Source: Haemonchus contortus
Lineage: Eukaryota; Nematoda; Chromadorea; Rhabditida; Trichostrongylidae
Length of the DNA stretch: 64,000 bases
Assembly (NCBI GenBank): GCA_000469685.2
Contig: LS997566.1
Coordinates: forward strand, 1,610,283 to 1,674,282
Direction of reading: 5' to 3'
Position numbers and translations under genes: made by a program. Shown here piece by piece: positions 52,201-62,190 of the stretch (its first letter is position 1; each line of letters opens with the position of its first letter). Under the pieces are notes generated by a model. That model did not search any database. It was given only the letters and a program-made list of their open reading frames with translations, and was not told the origin of the DNA.

Positions 52201-55200
52201 TGACGGATGCTTCGTCTCTCTGAACACACTTATATAAGCCTGGAAAACATCCAGGAATTTTCTACCGTATGCCCTGCACGCTCCATATCGAAGCTTTGGC
52301 AATATCATACACAAAGACTGTTTCGACCGATAACCATAATTTGAACATGAATATCATACGGACAAAAATTCGTTGTCTGTTGCTTTACATAATTACTAAC
52401 AACAATTGCGCCACATAACGACATTATTTTGTCCATAGCCCTTGATGGAGGTCGGTAGTTACACCTCAGGCAATTACGAATTCATGAATTGCTATTATAA
52501 GGCAAAACTTTACAACAACAGGAGTATGGCAGATTATACCCCAACGTAAGTGCGGGCGAGTAGCCGCAAAATAAGCGCACTCAACCGACCGTCTCCACTA
52601 AGAAGACCCGAAATGCAACTAGCAGCTTATGCAATGCTTGATTTGCCATTGGCCGTTAGATTATCAAAAGCGTCGAAATATAATGAAGAATATTAAATCA
52701 AATGCACGGAAGCGGACGAATCCTGAGAGAGAGAGAGTGAGAGCTGACTTAGGGAACAGCCATCCGCGATCCTCACATTGCACCTGTTACTGGTCTGTTA
52801 CCAACTGATAGTACACTTTCGTCTTAAGCGAGTAATACCTTGATTCCACATTTTGCGCGGAAGGTTACGAATAAATCTTGAAAATAAATCTTAGCGACAC
52901 GAACTGTCACTACGTAAACGAAAACCGGGATGAGGCGGGTTAAGCCCGCCCAGCCAAGCCGCTTGGCCGCGACGCGAACGCGTCGCTGTCCCGTTCTGAA
53001 CGGGACCCGCCCAATGGCGGCACTTGCGGGAAGACAAAACACCACTTTACTGACACATGGTTTCCGAGTATTTGACTTGCTCAAGAACCATTTCGCAACG
53101 CTCACTAACGTGCGCATGACAATAAAGAAAGTTCTCAAAAATCCGATCTGGGCTAGCCTTCCGAGAGTTAATCCTGTAGTTTTGATGGAATCGACTCAGG
53201 AATTTGTGCATAAAGTGCCGCCCACTGTAAAAACACTCCACCCACCGCGGTCGGGTCATTTCCATTTCATTTGTTGTCCCATACCTGACCTTTGCTCTGT
53301 TTTTTCCGGCGTCTATGTATGAGAAATCGAATTTGGAACTTTTGCCAGTGGGCACTGCCGAACTCCGGTGCATGTCCCGCCCCTTGTGGGCGGAGCTCCG
53401 CTGAGCTCAAATGTGCTTCGTTGTACAGTGTTTGATGAGTGAGATAACCTAGTGTATTTATGGTTATTTTCTCGCAATTCATCGTCTCTTCAGGTATCAA
53501 CGTGTTCCTTTGTCAAAAGAGCAACAGAACGAAATAGCAGCACGAATAGCTAATGATGCAGCAGAGAAGAAAGCCCTCCTTGCTAACTATGAAAGGATGA
53601 AAGCCGAAAATGAGAATAGAGCTCAGCTTGAAGCTGCTCGTTTAAAAGTTGGTCGAGAAACAACTATCCTTTTGTACCCTGTGAGTGAGACCATTCTGTT
53701 TCTAGCGATTTGAAGAAGAGTTGCGTTTGGAAGAGGAACGGAAGAAATCTGCCGATGCGATGGCTGTGGTAGAGGAACTAGTGGACACTAATAATCAATT
53801 CTCACAGTACGACGAATACTTCCTTGTAGTTAATAGTCTTCTCTCAAAAGAGCTTCTTTAGATCCATAAATCCAGGATTTTCTCGGGATATACTGCAAGA
53901 TCCTCCCAGAAATCAAACTGGATGGTACTTTTTTCTACGCGATTGCGTCTATACTTATTTATCTTATTTCCACCGTTTCAAGGTCGTTTGATGCTCCCGT
54001 ATTTTCGACCATGTCGTCATCACCGTCAGTACCCGATAATAGGCTCTCGAATTTGAGTAGACTTCTGCAGCAGGTGAAAAATTTTTATAATCTTTGGATT
54101 TTATTCCTGTAAAAGGGCGGACGTGGAAGAGTGACAATAGCCCCAGCTCTCATACAATTGGTACTGGACTGAATCTCAGATCGATACCCGCTCAGAACAA
54201 ACAAGATTTTCATCTTTTTGATGTAGGTTAAGTGGTGTCAGTCTCGTCTGGGAGGATAAAAGGACTGACTTGTACGTCGGAAGTCAGTGTATTGGCCGCA
54301 TACTCGACCCCACTACGATTCTGAATTGAATGAATAAATGCAGGGGTGCATCTCTGAATCGCTATTCTCAATATCAAGAGACTACTTGCATTCATGTCAG
54401 TGGTTTCTACTCATCTAACCTATTGTCCTGAATTTTTCTTGCCTCATAGATAGGTAACGGATAGGTATTCGACATGAGTTTAGCACAGGGCTTTGGAATT
54501 TACCTGAAATATACACGGGGCTGATCTTGTCTAGTGCGATATAGATTTCCATTCTTTAGGGTCTCTGATGAGACCTTAGTCAATGTGGTCTTATATAAAA
54601 AGGTACGGTTTCTTTGCCTCTCTATCGCGAAGTTGGCCATTGTGTGAAGATGTACCAGGATAGTTAAGGTCAAGTTTAAAATGGTTAGGACATAGGTCAT
54701 ATCAATTCAGCGGAGCTTCTCCGCGGGAGTTAGCGGAACATGTACCGGAATGGGTGGTGCCAATGGTTAAACTCCGGAAATCAACCCTATGACGACAATG
54801 CGGATTTAAACGTGACGCGCCCATGGGACCACGCTCCCCTCTTTTCGCGCGTGACTGGCACCCACGGGTGAGTGGCACTGTCCCTGGAGAGAATTCTTTC
54901 ACTGGTTTACTGAATTTATCAATTGGTAAGAAACAAGAAAGCACGGTGGCACCCAAAATTGTGTGCCAATGTCCCATGCGCCAGTCGTAGTGGCACCCAC
55001 CGGTGGGTGCCATTGTCGTCAAGGGGTTAATTACAGAAGCACAAAAGAGGCAAGGATGACGAGTGGGTCAACAACTGCGTCGACGAGAAGCCATGTGTGG
55101 TTGGTGGAGCGCCCTTTCAATGTGTGTTACTTACTGAATAGGTTCAGAACTACATTTCACGAAAACGTTGACACCGGAAAGAAATTTAAGATGAATAAGG

Positions 55201-58200
55201 TCTAAGATGTGCTAAGCATGTCTAGGCCAAGTGAGGCTCCGTCTACGATGTGCCGCGCGTACTCTCAAATGAAATCACTTCATTCGAAAAGTCACAGCTT
55301 TGTTCGAAGACCATCTAGAATCTGGAAAAAAAGTGACTACAGGTCTTCAAAGGGAGGTCGGTTCAATGTAGTCGGGATCCGTGACAAGGTGGGACGGGCT
55401 AAATCAGAAACTCATAACTTGCTCTTTGATGTTCGGCTGATGTGAGCGTGCTTTATCTCGAATTGTGAAAGGATATAACCGTCCTTTAACTGAGCTCCCG
55501 CTCGGCTCCCCTACAAAATAAAGCGAGATTAAAATTTTGGCCATTAATCCGCATTTTTTCCTGGAGTGCTCTCCCGCTTTCGATTTTATCTCGAAGTCAT
55601 TGTAGAATTGTTGAATACGCATTTGGTCCATACAATGAGGTGGGATGACCAGCTGATGTCCAAGTTAGTGTTTTGAACCACACAATCAAATCTGGTATCA
55701 TTTAACCTAATAAAGAGAAGACTAGACTGGCTTAGGCCAGTATCGATTTGGGTTCGAACCCACCACGAGTGTGCGATAGTGCGTTACTTGCCAATACACC
55801 AGCTCCGCTGAATGGGTGAAATAATCGTCGATATAGTGAAGTTCCGAGGGATGAGTTTTCCCCTACACTGAATTTTTGGCAGTGTTTGGGGTACCCTTTG
55901 ACGATTAATACGTGCTCCAGTATACCTATTACAAAGAAAATCAACAGTTTCTCGATTTTACATATTTTTGTATGCTGTTGGATCATTGGATTTTAGGTAG
56001 ATACGTCTCTGAGCAGACCACAATCGGAGCATGATAGACTTACTGATATCCTTGCCCAAGAAGGACGTGTGCCCCTGTCACGCATTGCCATCGAAGCTAC
56101 CCGTTCAGAGGAATCGGTGCGGTCGTTCCCTATCTACTTCGCATGGTTGCGCTGCATCTGATGTAAATACCTTTCTTTTAAAGGAAGAGGCACCTCCCGT
56201 TTCTAGTCCAGCTAGTTCCACTCCTCCATGCGAGCGGCAGCCGGTGGTTTTCCAACGTCGGTGAGCTCGGCGATTTGTTGCAAATGAGCTCTAGCTCATT
56301 AGTTTAAAGGCACAGTTCACGATAGCTTTGGGTAATCTAGATTATGTCGAAAAATAGAAGATAAGATGGAAAATAGTGCGATGAGCGCGAAGAAACTGCG
56401 TGAATCGGTGTTTCCAAAGTGAAAAAGGCTTGAAAAATCGTTGAAAAGTGGGCTGGACGAGAATGAAATCAGAAAAATAAATAAGAATGGGGCGTTCGAA
56501 CGAGCTATACAATGTGTGTCAGTGCGTACGTGTGGGTCCTGGTGCGAATAGGTGACTAAGCTGGTAAAATTAATTTAGTTATAAGCATAACTTAACAAGA
56601 AAAATCCCTAGTAACAGCAAAAATAGTCCACCTTTTTTTAGTTTTTGGGGTAGAAAGTTGAACAAGGAATCGCAAAAGAATAACAGAGAACAAATGAATG
56701 GTAGAAAAACATCTCTTCATTATTCGGCGATCAACTGATTGTGTCGATCCAGTAACGGGAACTCCCTAGCTGTTGAGTTTTGGCACTCGACAGCGGCCTT
56801 CCTATTACCATTGGGAACCACTGGGTATTCCTTGGGGAAGAACTCATGTACCATTTTTATCGTGAACTGTGCCTTTATGACGCTCTTAGATGTGGATATT
56901 TCAATATGGTAGCTTTTCACTCTAACTCTAAAATTATGAAATTATTTTCAAGGATGAAATTCGAATGGAATGATATGGAAGCAGGCCTGAGTGACGATTT
57001 CTTTGAAGTTAGCGTTGATGACGTGAAAGCCCGACAAAAAGAACTTCGTGAAGAAGTGTAGGTGTTTCTTTCTTGCTCAATCCCTGAACAACATTAGCGT
57101 AATAGGTTAACATCGATATTATTCATTATGCTGCTCATAATTTAGAAAAGGATCATCTCTAATATTATTAAATGTTTTACTATTTATAATCCGGTGATTT
57201 AACGCTCCTCAAATCGAATGACCGAAACTTCCGAATCAGCCATCTTCTTAGACAAAACGGCAGCTTTTTAATCGGTTTTGTTTTTAGCAGGTTAAGTACG
57301 CAACGCGCTCTCATTTCCACACAATATGTGAAACAAAAGAATAGAGAGAGGAAATTGACTGCTTATCGCCATACCGTAATAAGGATTCCACTCGGCAATG
57401 AAAGAATGATTCAAGCACAGTTCCTCAGCGCGGAACCGGGTAAGATGCTTACGTCGAGTAGGACCCGTCGAGTTATACTCAATCTTTTTTGTTCCAGTTG
57501 CCCGACTTTTCGAATGGATTCGTTCTATAATATCACGTGACATACCGTTTTCGATAAAGCTTGCACTGATCTATAACATAGAAGAGTCGCAGTCAATGAA
57601 TTTCGTAGATGCGGAGTTGGCACCTAAATCCACTGTAGTCGTCAGATTCAGGGATTCAATGTCCTTTGGTAAGCGTTCATTAGGATCCTATTAGTATGAA
57701 CCGACGATTCTCAGACGCAGATTTCAGCGCAAAGACCCACCAGCAATGTTTTCATCAGCTTCTTTGCCTATTCAAGCTCTTTCAATAAAAAGTAGGCCGA
57801 TGGCCTCTGAACACGAGCGCGAAGAATCGTCGGTTCATATAAATGATGGTTCATTGCGAAATGATGGTTCTATGTTATGTTGGAATTTTATCGGAAATAT
57901 GCAAATACTCAATTCAGAGTCTCTTTTATTGAAAGACAAGCTGCAAGAATGTTCCCAGGACGAAGCGGACAGATTGAGCTCGATTTGGTTGGTCAATGAA
58001 TGGCTCTACATATTCCACTCGTTTTGCTTTTTTTTCTGATAGTTCTGACTAAAGGTATTATCAGAAGGATGTGTTTATTCAGGCTGTCGGTGAATTCAAT
58101 GTTCAAGCCGTACACGGCTGTTATAGAGGAGGAGGAGCGTATAACGAAAAGACCCGGTGGTACCAGAGATTCTACGAACTCCGAGTATGCTCCACCTCCT

Positions 58201-58242
58201 GAGAAAACATCCTCTGCGCCAAGATGGCTCAGAAGAAATTGA
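43251..58242 (+). CDS. ASPSCR1: ASPSCR1/TUG-family UBX-domain protein
   Basis: Tether containing UBX domain, which in mammals binds p97/VCP and retains GLUT4 vesicles near the Golgi. Exons: 43251-43328, 45592-45686, 46399-46480, 46604-46750, 47082-47155, 53494-53647, 53706-53806, 53983-54073, 55997-56116, 56184-56260, 56953-57057, 57291-57439, 57498-57668, 57735-57987, 58083-58242; phases agree, 618 residues against 553 in human. Residues 4-80 form the N-terminal ubiquitin-like domain (SVTVLCPNAKRCPVRVTPS, EACLKNGFDADEYKLLNQNR, LPNNATLEMVKA). A charged helix follows (AEKKALLANYERMKAENENR). CERQPVVFQR and LSDDFFEVSVDDVKARQKEL precede the UBX domain at about 405-485 (TVIRIPLGNERMIQAQFLS, VARLFEWIRSI). 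The C terminus APRWLRRN resembles PKWLKL of the family. Less certain: the exon 10/11 and 13/14 borders, the latter with a poor acceptor, and two in-frame acceptors for exon 3. Intron 5 is 6.3 kb and full of repeats. Confidence 0.92.
43415..44888. mobile_element. non-autonomous Mutator-like element with 10-bp target duplication
   Basis: A 1,454-bp element (43425-44878) in intron 1 of the TUG gene. Its ends are inverted repeats of about 71 bp with one mismatch, starting GATCGCATCTAAAAATATAG and rich in CpG further in (CTCCGGCGCG). The element is flanked by a perfect 10-bp direct repeat, CTAATCAGTG, at 43415-43424 and 44879-44888. Long terminal repeats with 9-11-bp duplications are typical of MULE transposons. 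The interior has no open frame resembling a transposase, so it would move only with help. Confidence 0.88.
45119..45560. mobile_element. 426-bp palindromic element with 8-bp target duplication
   Basis: Element 45127-45552 begins GGTACTATTCTACTATTACA and ends with the complement. It is flanked by perfect 8-bp direct repeats, GCATATTC, at 45119-45126 and 45553-45560. Nearly the whole element is one large inverted repeat, with several TTGGCGCCAA self-complementary motifs at the centre. The right end carries a partial duplication of the terminal GGGGGTGTAA..GTAGAAT segment. Eight-base duplications fit hAT-like or some Mutator-like elements. It lies in intron 1 of the TUG gene; no coding potential. 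Confidence 0.85.
47419..47710. repeat. diverged long inverted repeat
   Basis: Two arms of about 105 bp (roughly 47419-47526 and 47606-47710) are reverse complements with scattered mismatches; shared blocks include GGGTGAATGT, TTTGCCGCGT and CGCCACG. The arms are GC-rich compared with the A/T-rich intron around them. The loop is about 80 bases. It is probably an old MITE in TUG intron 5. Confidence 0.7.
47806..47864 (+). repeat. 59-bp direct repeat, copy 1
   Basis: Begins TTTCGTCTCCGATACTCTAC and recurs at 48741-48799 with one mismatch. The second copy is fused directly to the 143-bp multi-hairpin unit, while this one stands alone after the long inverted repeat. This suggests a composite repeat that was broken or rearranged. 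Confidence 0.8.
48601..48743. repeat. 143-bp GC-rich multi-hairpin unit, copy 1
   Basis: Contains consecutive short hairpins: GGCGGG/CCCGCC, GCCAAG/CTTGGC, GCGACGCG-AA-CGCGTCGC and GTCCCGTT-CTG-AACGGGAC. It begins GTCACTACGTAAACG and ends ACACCACTTT, where the 59-bp repeat follows. An almost identical copy is at 52906. It lies in TUG intron 5 and does not fold as a tRNA. Confidence 0.88.
48741..48799 (+). repeat. 59-bp direct repeat, copy 2
   Basis: Second copy of the segment at 47806-47864, differing at one base. It overlaps the last three bases of the first multi-hairpin unit, so here the two repeats form one compound block. Confidence 0.8.
49200..51700. repeat. minisatellite, period about 89 bp, at least 16 copies
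   Basis: Copies share CACCTTGCGGGAAAAGCCAC and GAAGGAACTGTCCTTCTC, joined by a variable A-rich part (CAATAAAAACAAT). The three most alike copies start CTTGCGGG at 51422, 51511 and 51600, spaced 89 bp; elsewhere copies are spaced 85-100 bp or separated by unique DNA near 49.5-49.8 and 50.2-51.1 kb. Each unit contains the self-complementary GAAGGAACTGTCCTTC. Open frames across it come from the repeat and are not genes. It lies in TUG intron 5. Confidence 0.88.
52906..53048. repeat. 143-bp GC-rich multi-hairpin unit, copy 2
   Basis: Same orientation and length as 48601-48743, with a single mismatch seen (CCGGGATG against CCGGAATG). The 59-bp segment that follows copy 1 is absent here, so 143 bp is the true shared unit. 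The near identity in an intron implies a recent duplication or transposition. Confidence 0.88.
54705..55035. repeat. GC-rich palindromic repeat, possibly a TTAA element end
   Basis: Contains a perfect 22-bp palindrome at 54991-55012 (TGGCACCCACC and its complement), further TGGCACCCAC copies in both orientations, and a right border GACGACAATGG-type sequence running into GGGGTTAA. This resembles the ends of TTAA-targeting elements, but the left border could not be placed. It lies in TUG intron 8. Confidence 0.5.
55735..55809 (-). repeat. tRNA-derived SINE copy
   Basis: On the minus strand it starts AGCGGAGCTGGTGTATTGGC, with an A-box-like TTGGCAAGTAACG and a B box GGGTTCGAACCC followed by AAATCGAT. 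The order, spacing and trailing ATCGAT match the copy at 10.8 kb. It lies in TUG intron 8, antisense to the gene. Confidence 0.6.
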
Positions 58243-61200
58243 TATAATCTGTGAGAAATGACCACAAGTCACTTGCACGTATTGTTCTGAATCCTGTTTT
58301 TTCCAACTTTCACTGTAAATATCGTAACGGTGTGTGTAGTGCCTCTATAGAGGTTTCCTATGGGAACTATTACTGTGTATAATCTTCTTTGCATGTATTA
58401 ATTATTTTTGGTGATATTTGAAGCTGTAAATGTTTTTGAACGATTATTTATGATAAACCATGCTAACAAGTTGTTGACAACAAATAACATTTTTGAACAG
58501 TTATGGATTCTCGATCATAGCTCTGCAAACTTCGGCGCACTCTGCGCTTAAGGTGGGCCTCCGTTGCTACCCTTCCTCCGAATACCTCTAAAAAGCTTCT
58601 TCCAGATCCTTAGATTTTTTTCCAACAAAGATTAACTTTCGATCTTGCCTCCGTCCACTCGGCGCACGCCTCGCCGGATTTCCATACATATAAGTCAGAT
58701 ACTGTTTTCAATAAATTTAGCAGCTACTCTCCACTCGTTCTATGTAGTAGCCTCACTTTGGGGCCCTATCGGTTTTTTAGGCCGGAGTTGCGATACAGCT
58801 ACAATCAAAGGACGGGTAATCAACCATAGGTAGAATGATGTAAGTGGTAACGCCACTGAATTGAACTTCTAGAAACTTTACTCTACTCCCATGCGCTGAG
58901 ACTGAATATTTGACCATTAGAAGGTTATTGAACTTCGCAAGGAATTAAATTCACCAATTTTTTCAGACTCCGTTCTCGGCATGATCACCATCGTTCTTTA
59001 AGAATGTTGGTTTTGTTCGCTGTTTAGTTCTTTATTCTGACTCTCCGATCCCGTATAGTCGCACCTCCTCTGAGTCGTCGCCATTTCCTTCTATTTGCGA
59101 CCTACTATCCCGTGAGCTTAGCTTTGAAGGAATCATTCTTCATTTTGTCTCACCTCTTCCTCTCCGTGGCTACTCACCGTCCAGTGGAGGCCTTTTGAGC
59201 ACAGGCCCATACCACGTTGGACGTTGATGTTTTTTTGAGCTGAGCAGGGATCGTTTGCATGGCTCTCCTGAGACCTCCATTTTTTACCCGGTCCAGCTGC
59301 GTCGAGCCGTAGCCATCTGATTGAAGACATTCTAAGTTTTGCTGTTTTCAGTTTTGCTGAGTTATTCTCATGATCCTTGTCTACGGGCCAGCAATGGCCA
59401 GCTCGTACATCGTGGACCCTATAATTGTTCAGTTTACTTTCCTTTCTAATGTTCTGGAGAACCAGAAGTGGCAGAATGTTCCACGGGAGTCTCCATTTCA
59501 TCCATGCCGTGCTTATTTAAGCCTTCATAGCTTGGTTCATGCTGCCGTCAACCGCCAGCTCACTCCCCAGATATCAGAAATCCTGCACTTTTCTACCATC
59601 TCCAAGACATCTACGATCAGTTCTGTGCTTTCGCTTGCCCTTGAACCTCGACATGTGCTGTCTGCCAGATGCGGACAGTTCGACTATGCATCTGCATCTG
59701 CTAGCATTGTGGTGCTTCCTTGAAAAGTATTTACAGTCGAGCTATTCCCCATAAGAAAATTCAGCGCCCAGAGTTCTGCAGTAGAGCGGCTCCGAAGCAA
59801 TTCGTGTTTCGTGTTGCGATGTAGTGTTCTGTAGAGATCATTTCGTTGACCACCCATCGAATTCCATCGAACAGGAAGAGAAATCGACTTCCGCGAGTTC
59901 CAACACTAGCCTGCCTACACTGGTGACATTTTCGGGATTTCTTTGTCTCATAATTTCCTTTCCATAATTTTTCATCATAATTTGATGCCACCTCTTTGCC
60001 CATTTTTATATCGTATTTCTATTATATCTTTAGGTACTTTATAAAATGCTCGTGTGTCATAATCTATCGCATTTTTGTACAGAACTATTTGAAGTTGTTG
60101 AAATTCTTCTGTGTAGAATTTTGCTTCTATCAGATTCTGATGTATAGATGGAGTCTTTTTGAGATCTTACGAATTGGTTTGTTAACTGAACATTGGTCCT
60201 CGATGTTTCGAGCAGAGCAATGCCAGATTTCATCGAATAGCTCAGTCCCGAACAGTTTTCCATTCTGTTGGATGCGGCAGAATGCTGTAGCATGCATAGG
60301 AAGAGACAGAACATGTTAGCCTGCATCCTCGGCAACCAACAGACGAGCTTTTGTGGATATAATGAGCCTGTGGACTGTGGAAATTCTGCCTATGTTCAGA
60401 GGTGAATGGTTCTGGCAAGAATATGTCTTCTGTAAATGTGACCTTTTGGGGACACCCAGATGTTGCTGTTTTGTCGACATTGGTAGACAGCAACCTGATC
60501 ACAGTCCTGGCATAGTCGTCAGCGCTTGCCGAGAAGTATGGGGGGCCCTGAACAATAGTGCGGCTGAGGCACCAGATATGTACTGTTGTTCGGTGTGGTT
60601 CAATAGGATGACAATAAACAACTACTGTAGCTGATCACAGCCTGGAAGTCCAATCAAAACGCTTGTGTGGGCAGGGAGCGGAAAGGGATGGAACAGTCGC
60701 CGTAATCGTGACAGAATCGCCATAGTAGTATTCCTATGTTAGGGGAGCGTCTGAATGTCCGAAAATTCAAGGCTTTTCCGATCGTCTTATCGGATGCTCC
60801 CTTGAGCTCAGAGAAATGGAACCCGAATATAACTATTTTACAGGACATAGGTCCCCATAAATGGGGTCTAGCACGGGTATGGGGCTGGGATACTTCGCGT
60901 ATTTCACAATGCTATCTTAGAATGTCGAAGGAGCTCACTCACTACCATGTACCATGTCTCCCGCGTGCTTTCCGTTATAATGCAAGGGTTTGGCTGAGCC
61001 GTCATGCAGGGCACCAACCGCAGCAGCAACACCCATGCACAGGTCCACCTGTAAGGGAGCTGAAAGTATTAGTTGTCTGGGCACAACAGAAAACGAAGTC
61101 TGTTACTTGGATCAATAGGCGTTTTTCAGCGAGTGCCGGTGACTTTTGCTTCACGACTAAACCCTTATCCGCCATTTTGGCTTGCTTAACTGAAACACTG

Positions 61201-61542
61201 ACTCCACTTAAAGATCTTTCGAGGATTGTAAACTATCACTAAAGAATCCGTAAAAAACTACTGGACGTGGAACTAGCAGTACTTATAGATTAACGACGTG
61301 TATTTTGAGTTTGAAATTCTATTTGCACGATCCGTTCAGAACAAATTCTCCTGTGGGTAATCTGCTAGGTAGGCCCGAGCGCCAAGCAATGCGTCATCCT
61401 TCTTTTCTTTCCACCCCTAATCAAGCCCATTCCGATTTTTTTATCTGTGAAACTCACACTGTACTGGTTTTTATCCTTCACGCTGTTGTTGCCTTTTTCT
61501 TTTAAACTCATCAGGAACCATTCCATTGTTCAGTTGCATTCA
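58243..61542. other. region without a recognised gene
   Basis: Downstream of the TUG stop codon. The longest open frame of the window, 168 codons at 60736-61242 (plus), lies here, but its composition, lack of splice context and lack of any recognisable motif leave it unassigned. Minus-strand frames at 59.1-60.5 kb were compared by eye with nematode non-LTR reverse transcriptase endings and did not match. Confidence 0.5.
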
Positions 61543-61837
61543 CCCTAAAATCCCATAGATAAGAGCGTTTAATTTGCCAGTGAAAAATGAATAGGAGTGA
61601 AATTGAAATTGAATGCAGTCACCCCTCTAACTTGAGGAAAATCCCTATTTTTCTATATGAATTGTTCATTAAGTGGGCGGGGTTTAGATTTGAAGGGCGG
61701 AGCTTCTTCTAAACTTCTTCTCCGATTGTTATTCATCCATCCATCAAGTTAGAGGGGTGACTGCATTAAATTTTAATTTCATTCCAATTCATTTTTCACC
61801 GGTAAATCAAACCGCTCTTATCTATGGAATTTTAGGG
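61543..61837. mobile_element. 295-bp hairpin element (MITE)
   Basis: Inverted arms of about 90 bp start CCCTAAAATCCCATAGATAA on the left and end TTTTAGGG on the right, with shared inner blocks GTGAAAAATGAAT and TGCAGTCACCCCTCTAACTT. The unpaired centre is about 110 bases. No clear target duplication was found, so the superfamily is open. Confidence 0.75.
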
Positions 61838-62190
61838 TATGACAAGTTGTGATGCCTTTCAGGCGTGTTTGATGAATGGGATGTTTCCAAATGCATAGGA
61901 GCAATTATGCTGAGAAGCCAACTGAAATGGAGGCATCAATGGTTGACTCTGCAGTTCAGGTGAGTAACTTTTTATTGAATTCGTTATTAAAAAACGAGCA
62001 AGCAGCAGGTGCTTCTGGCAACCAGGTAGGTTTTTTCCGTGATTTTGTGATGTCCACTTTTTGGAAGTTAACCTCCAGGCAACATGCATTACTGGGTGGC
62101 TAGCACCGGAGATGATGGCCTGTTTTTTTGCATTAAGAATTCTTTAAAAAATCTCATATAATGGGAATTTTCCCTTTGAATTTAGCATTG
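61838..62190. other. short unique stretch before the satellite
   Basis: Contains a possible exon-like frame with a donor CAG|GTGAGT at 61960, but the peptide matches nothing I know. The end of the stretch (AATGGGAATTTTCCC) already resembles part of the satellite unit. Confidence 0.4.

Noticed and set aside
59133..60502. Minus-strand frames suspected to be the end of a non-LTR retrotransposon
   Set aside because: Compared with reverse-transcriptase and endonuclease motifs as I know them (YADD and the C-terminal region); none was present.
60736..61242. 168-codon ORF, longest in the window
   Set aside because: No recognisable domain, no splice context, and a residue mix typical of chance frames; kept only as a note.
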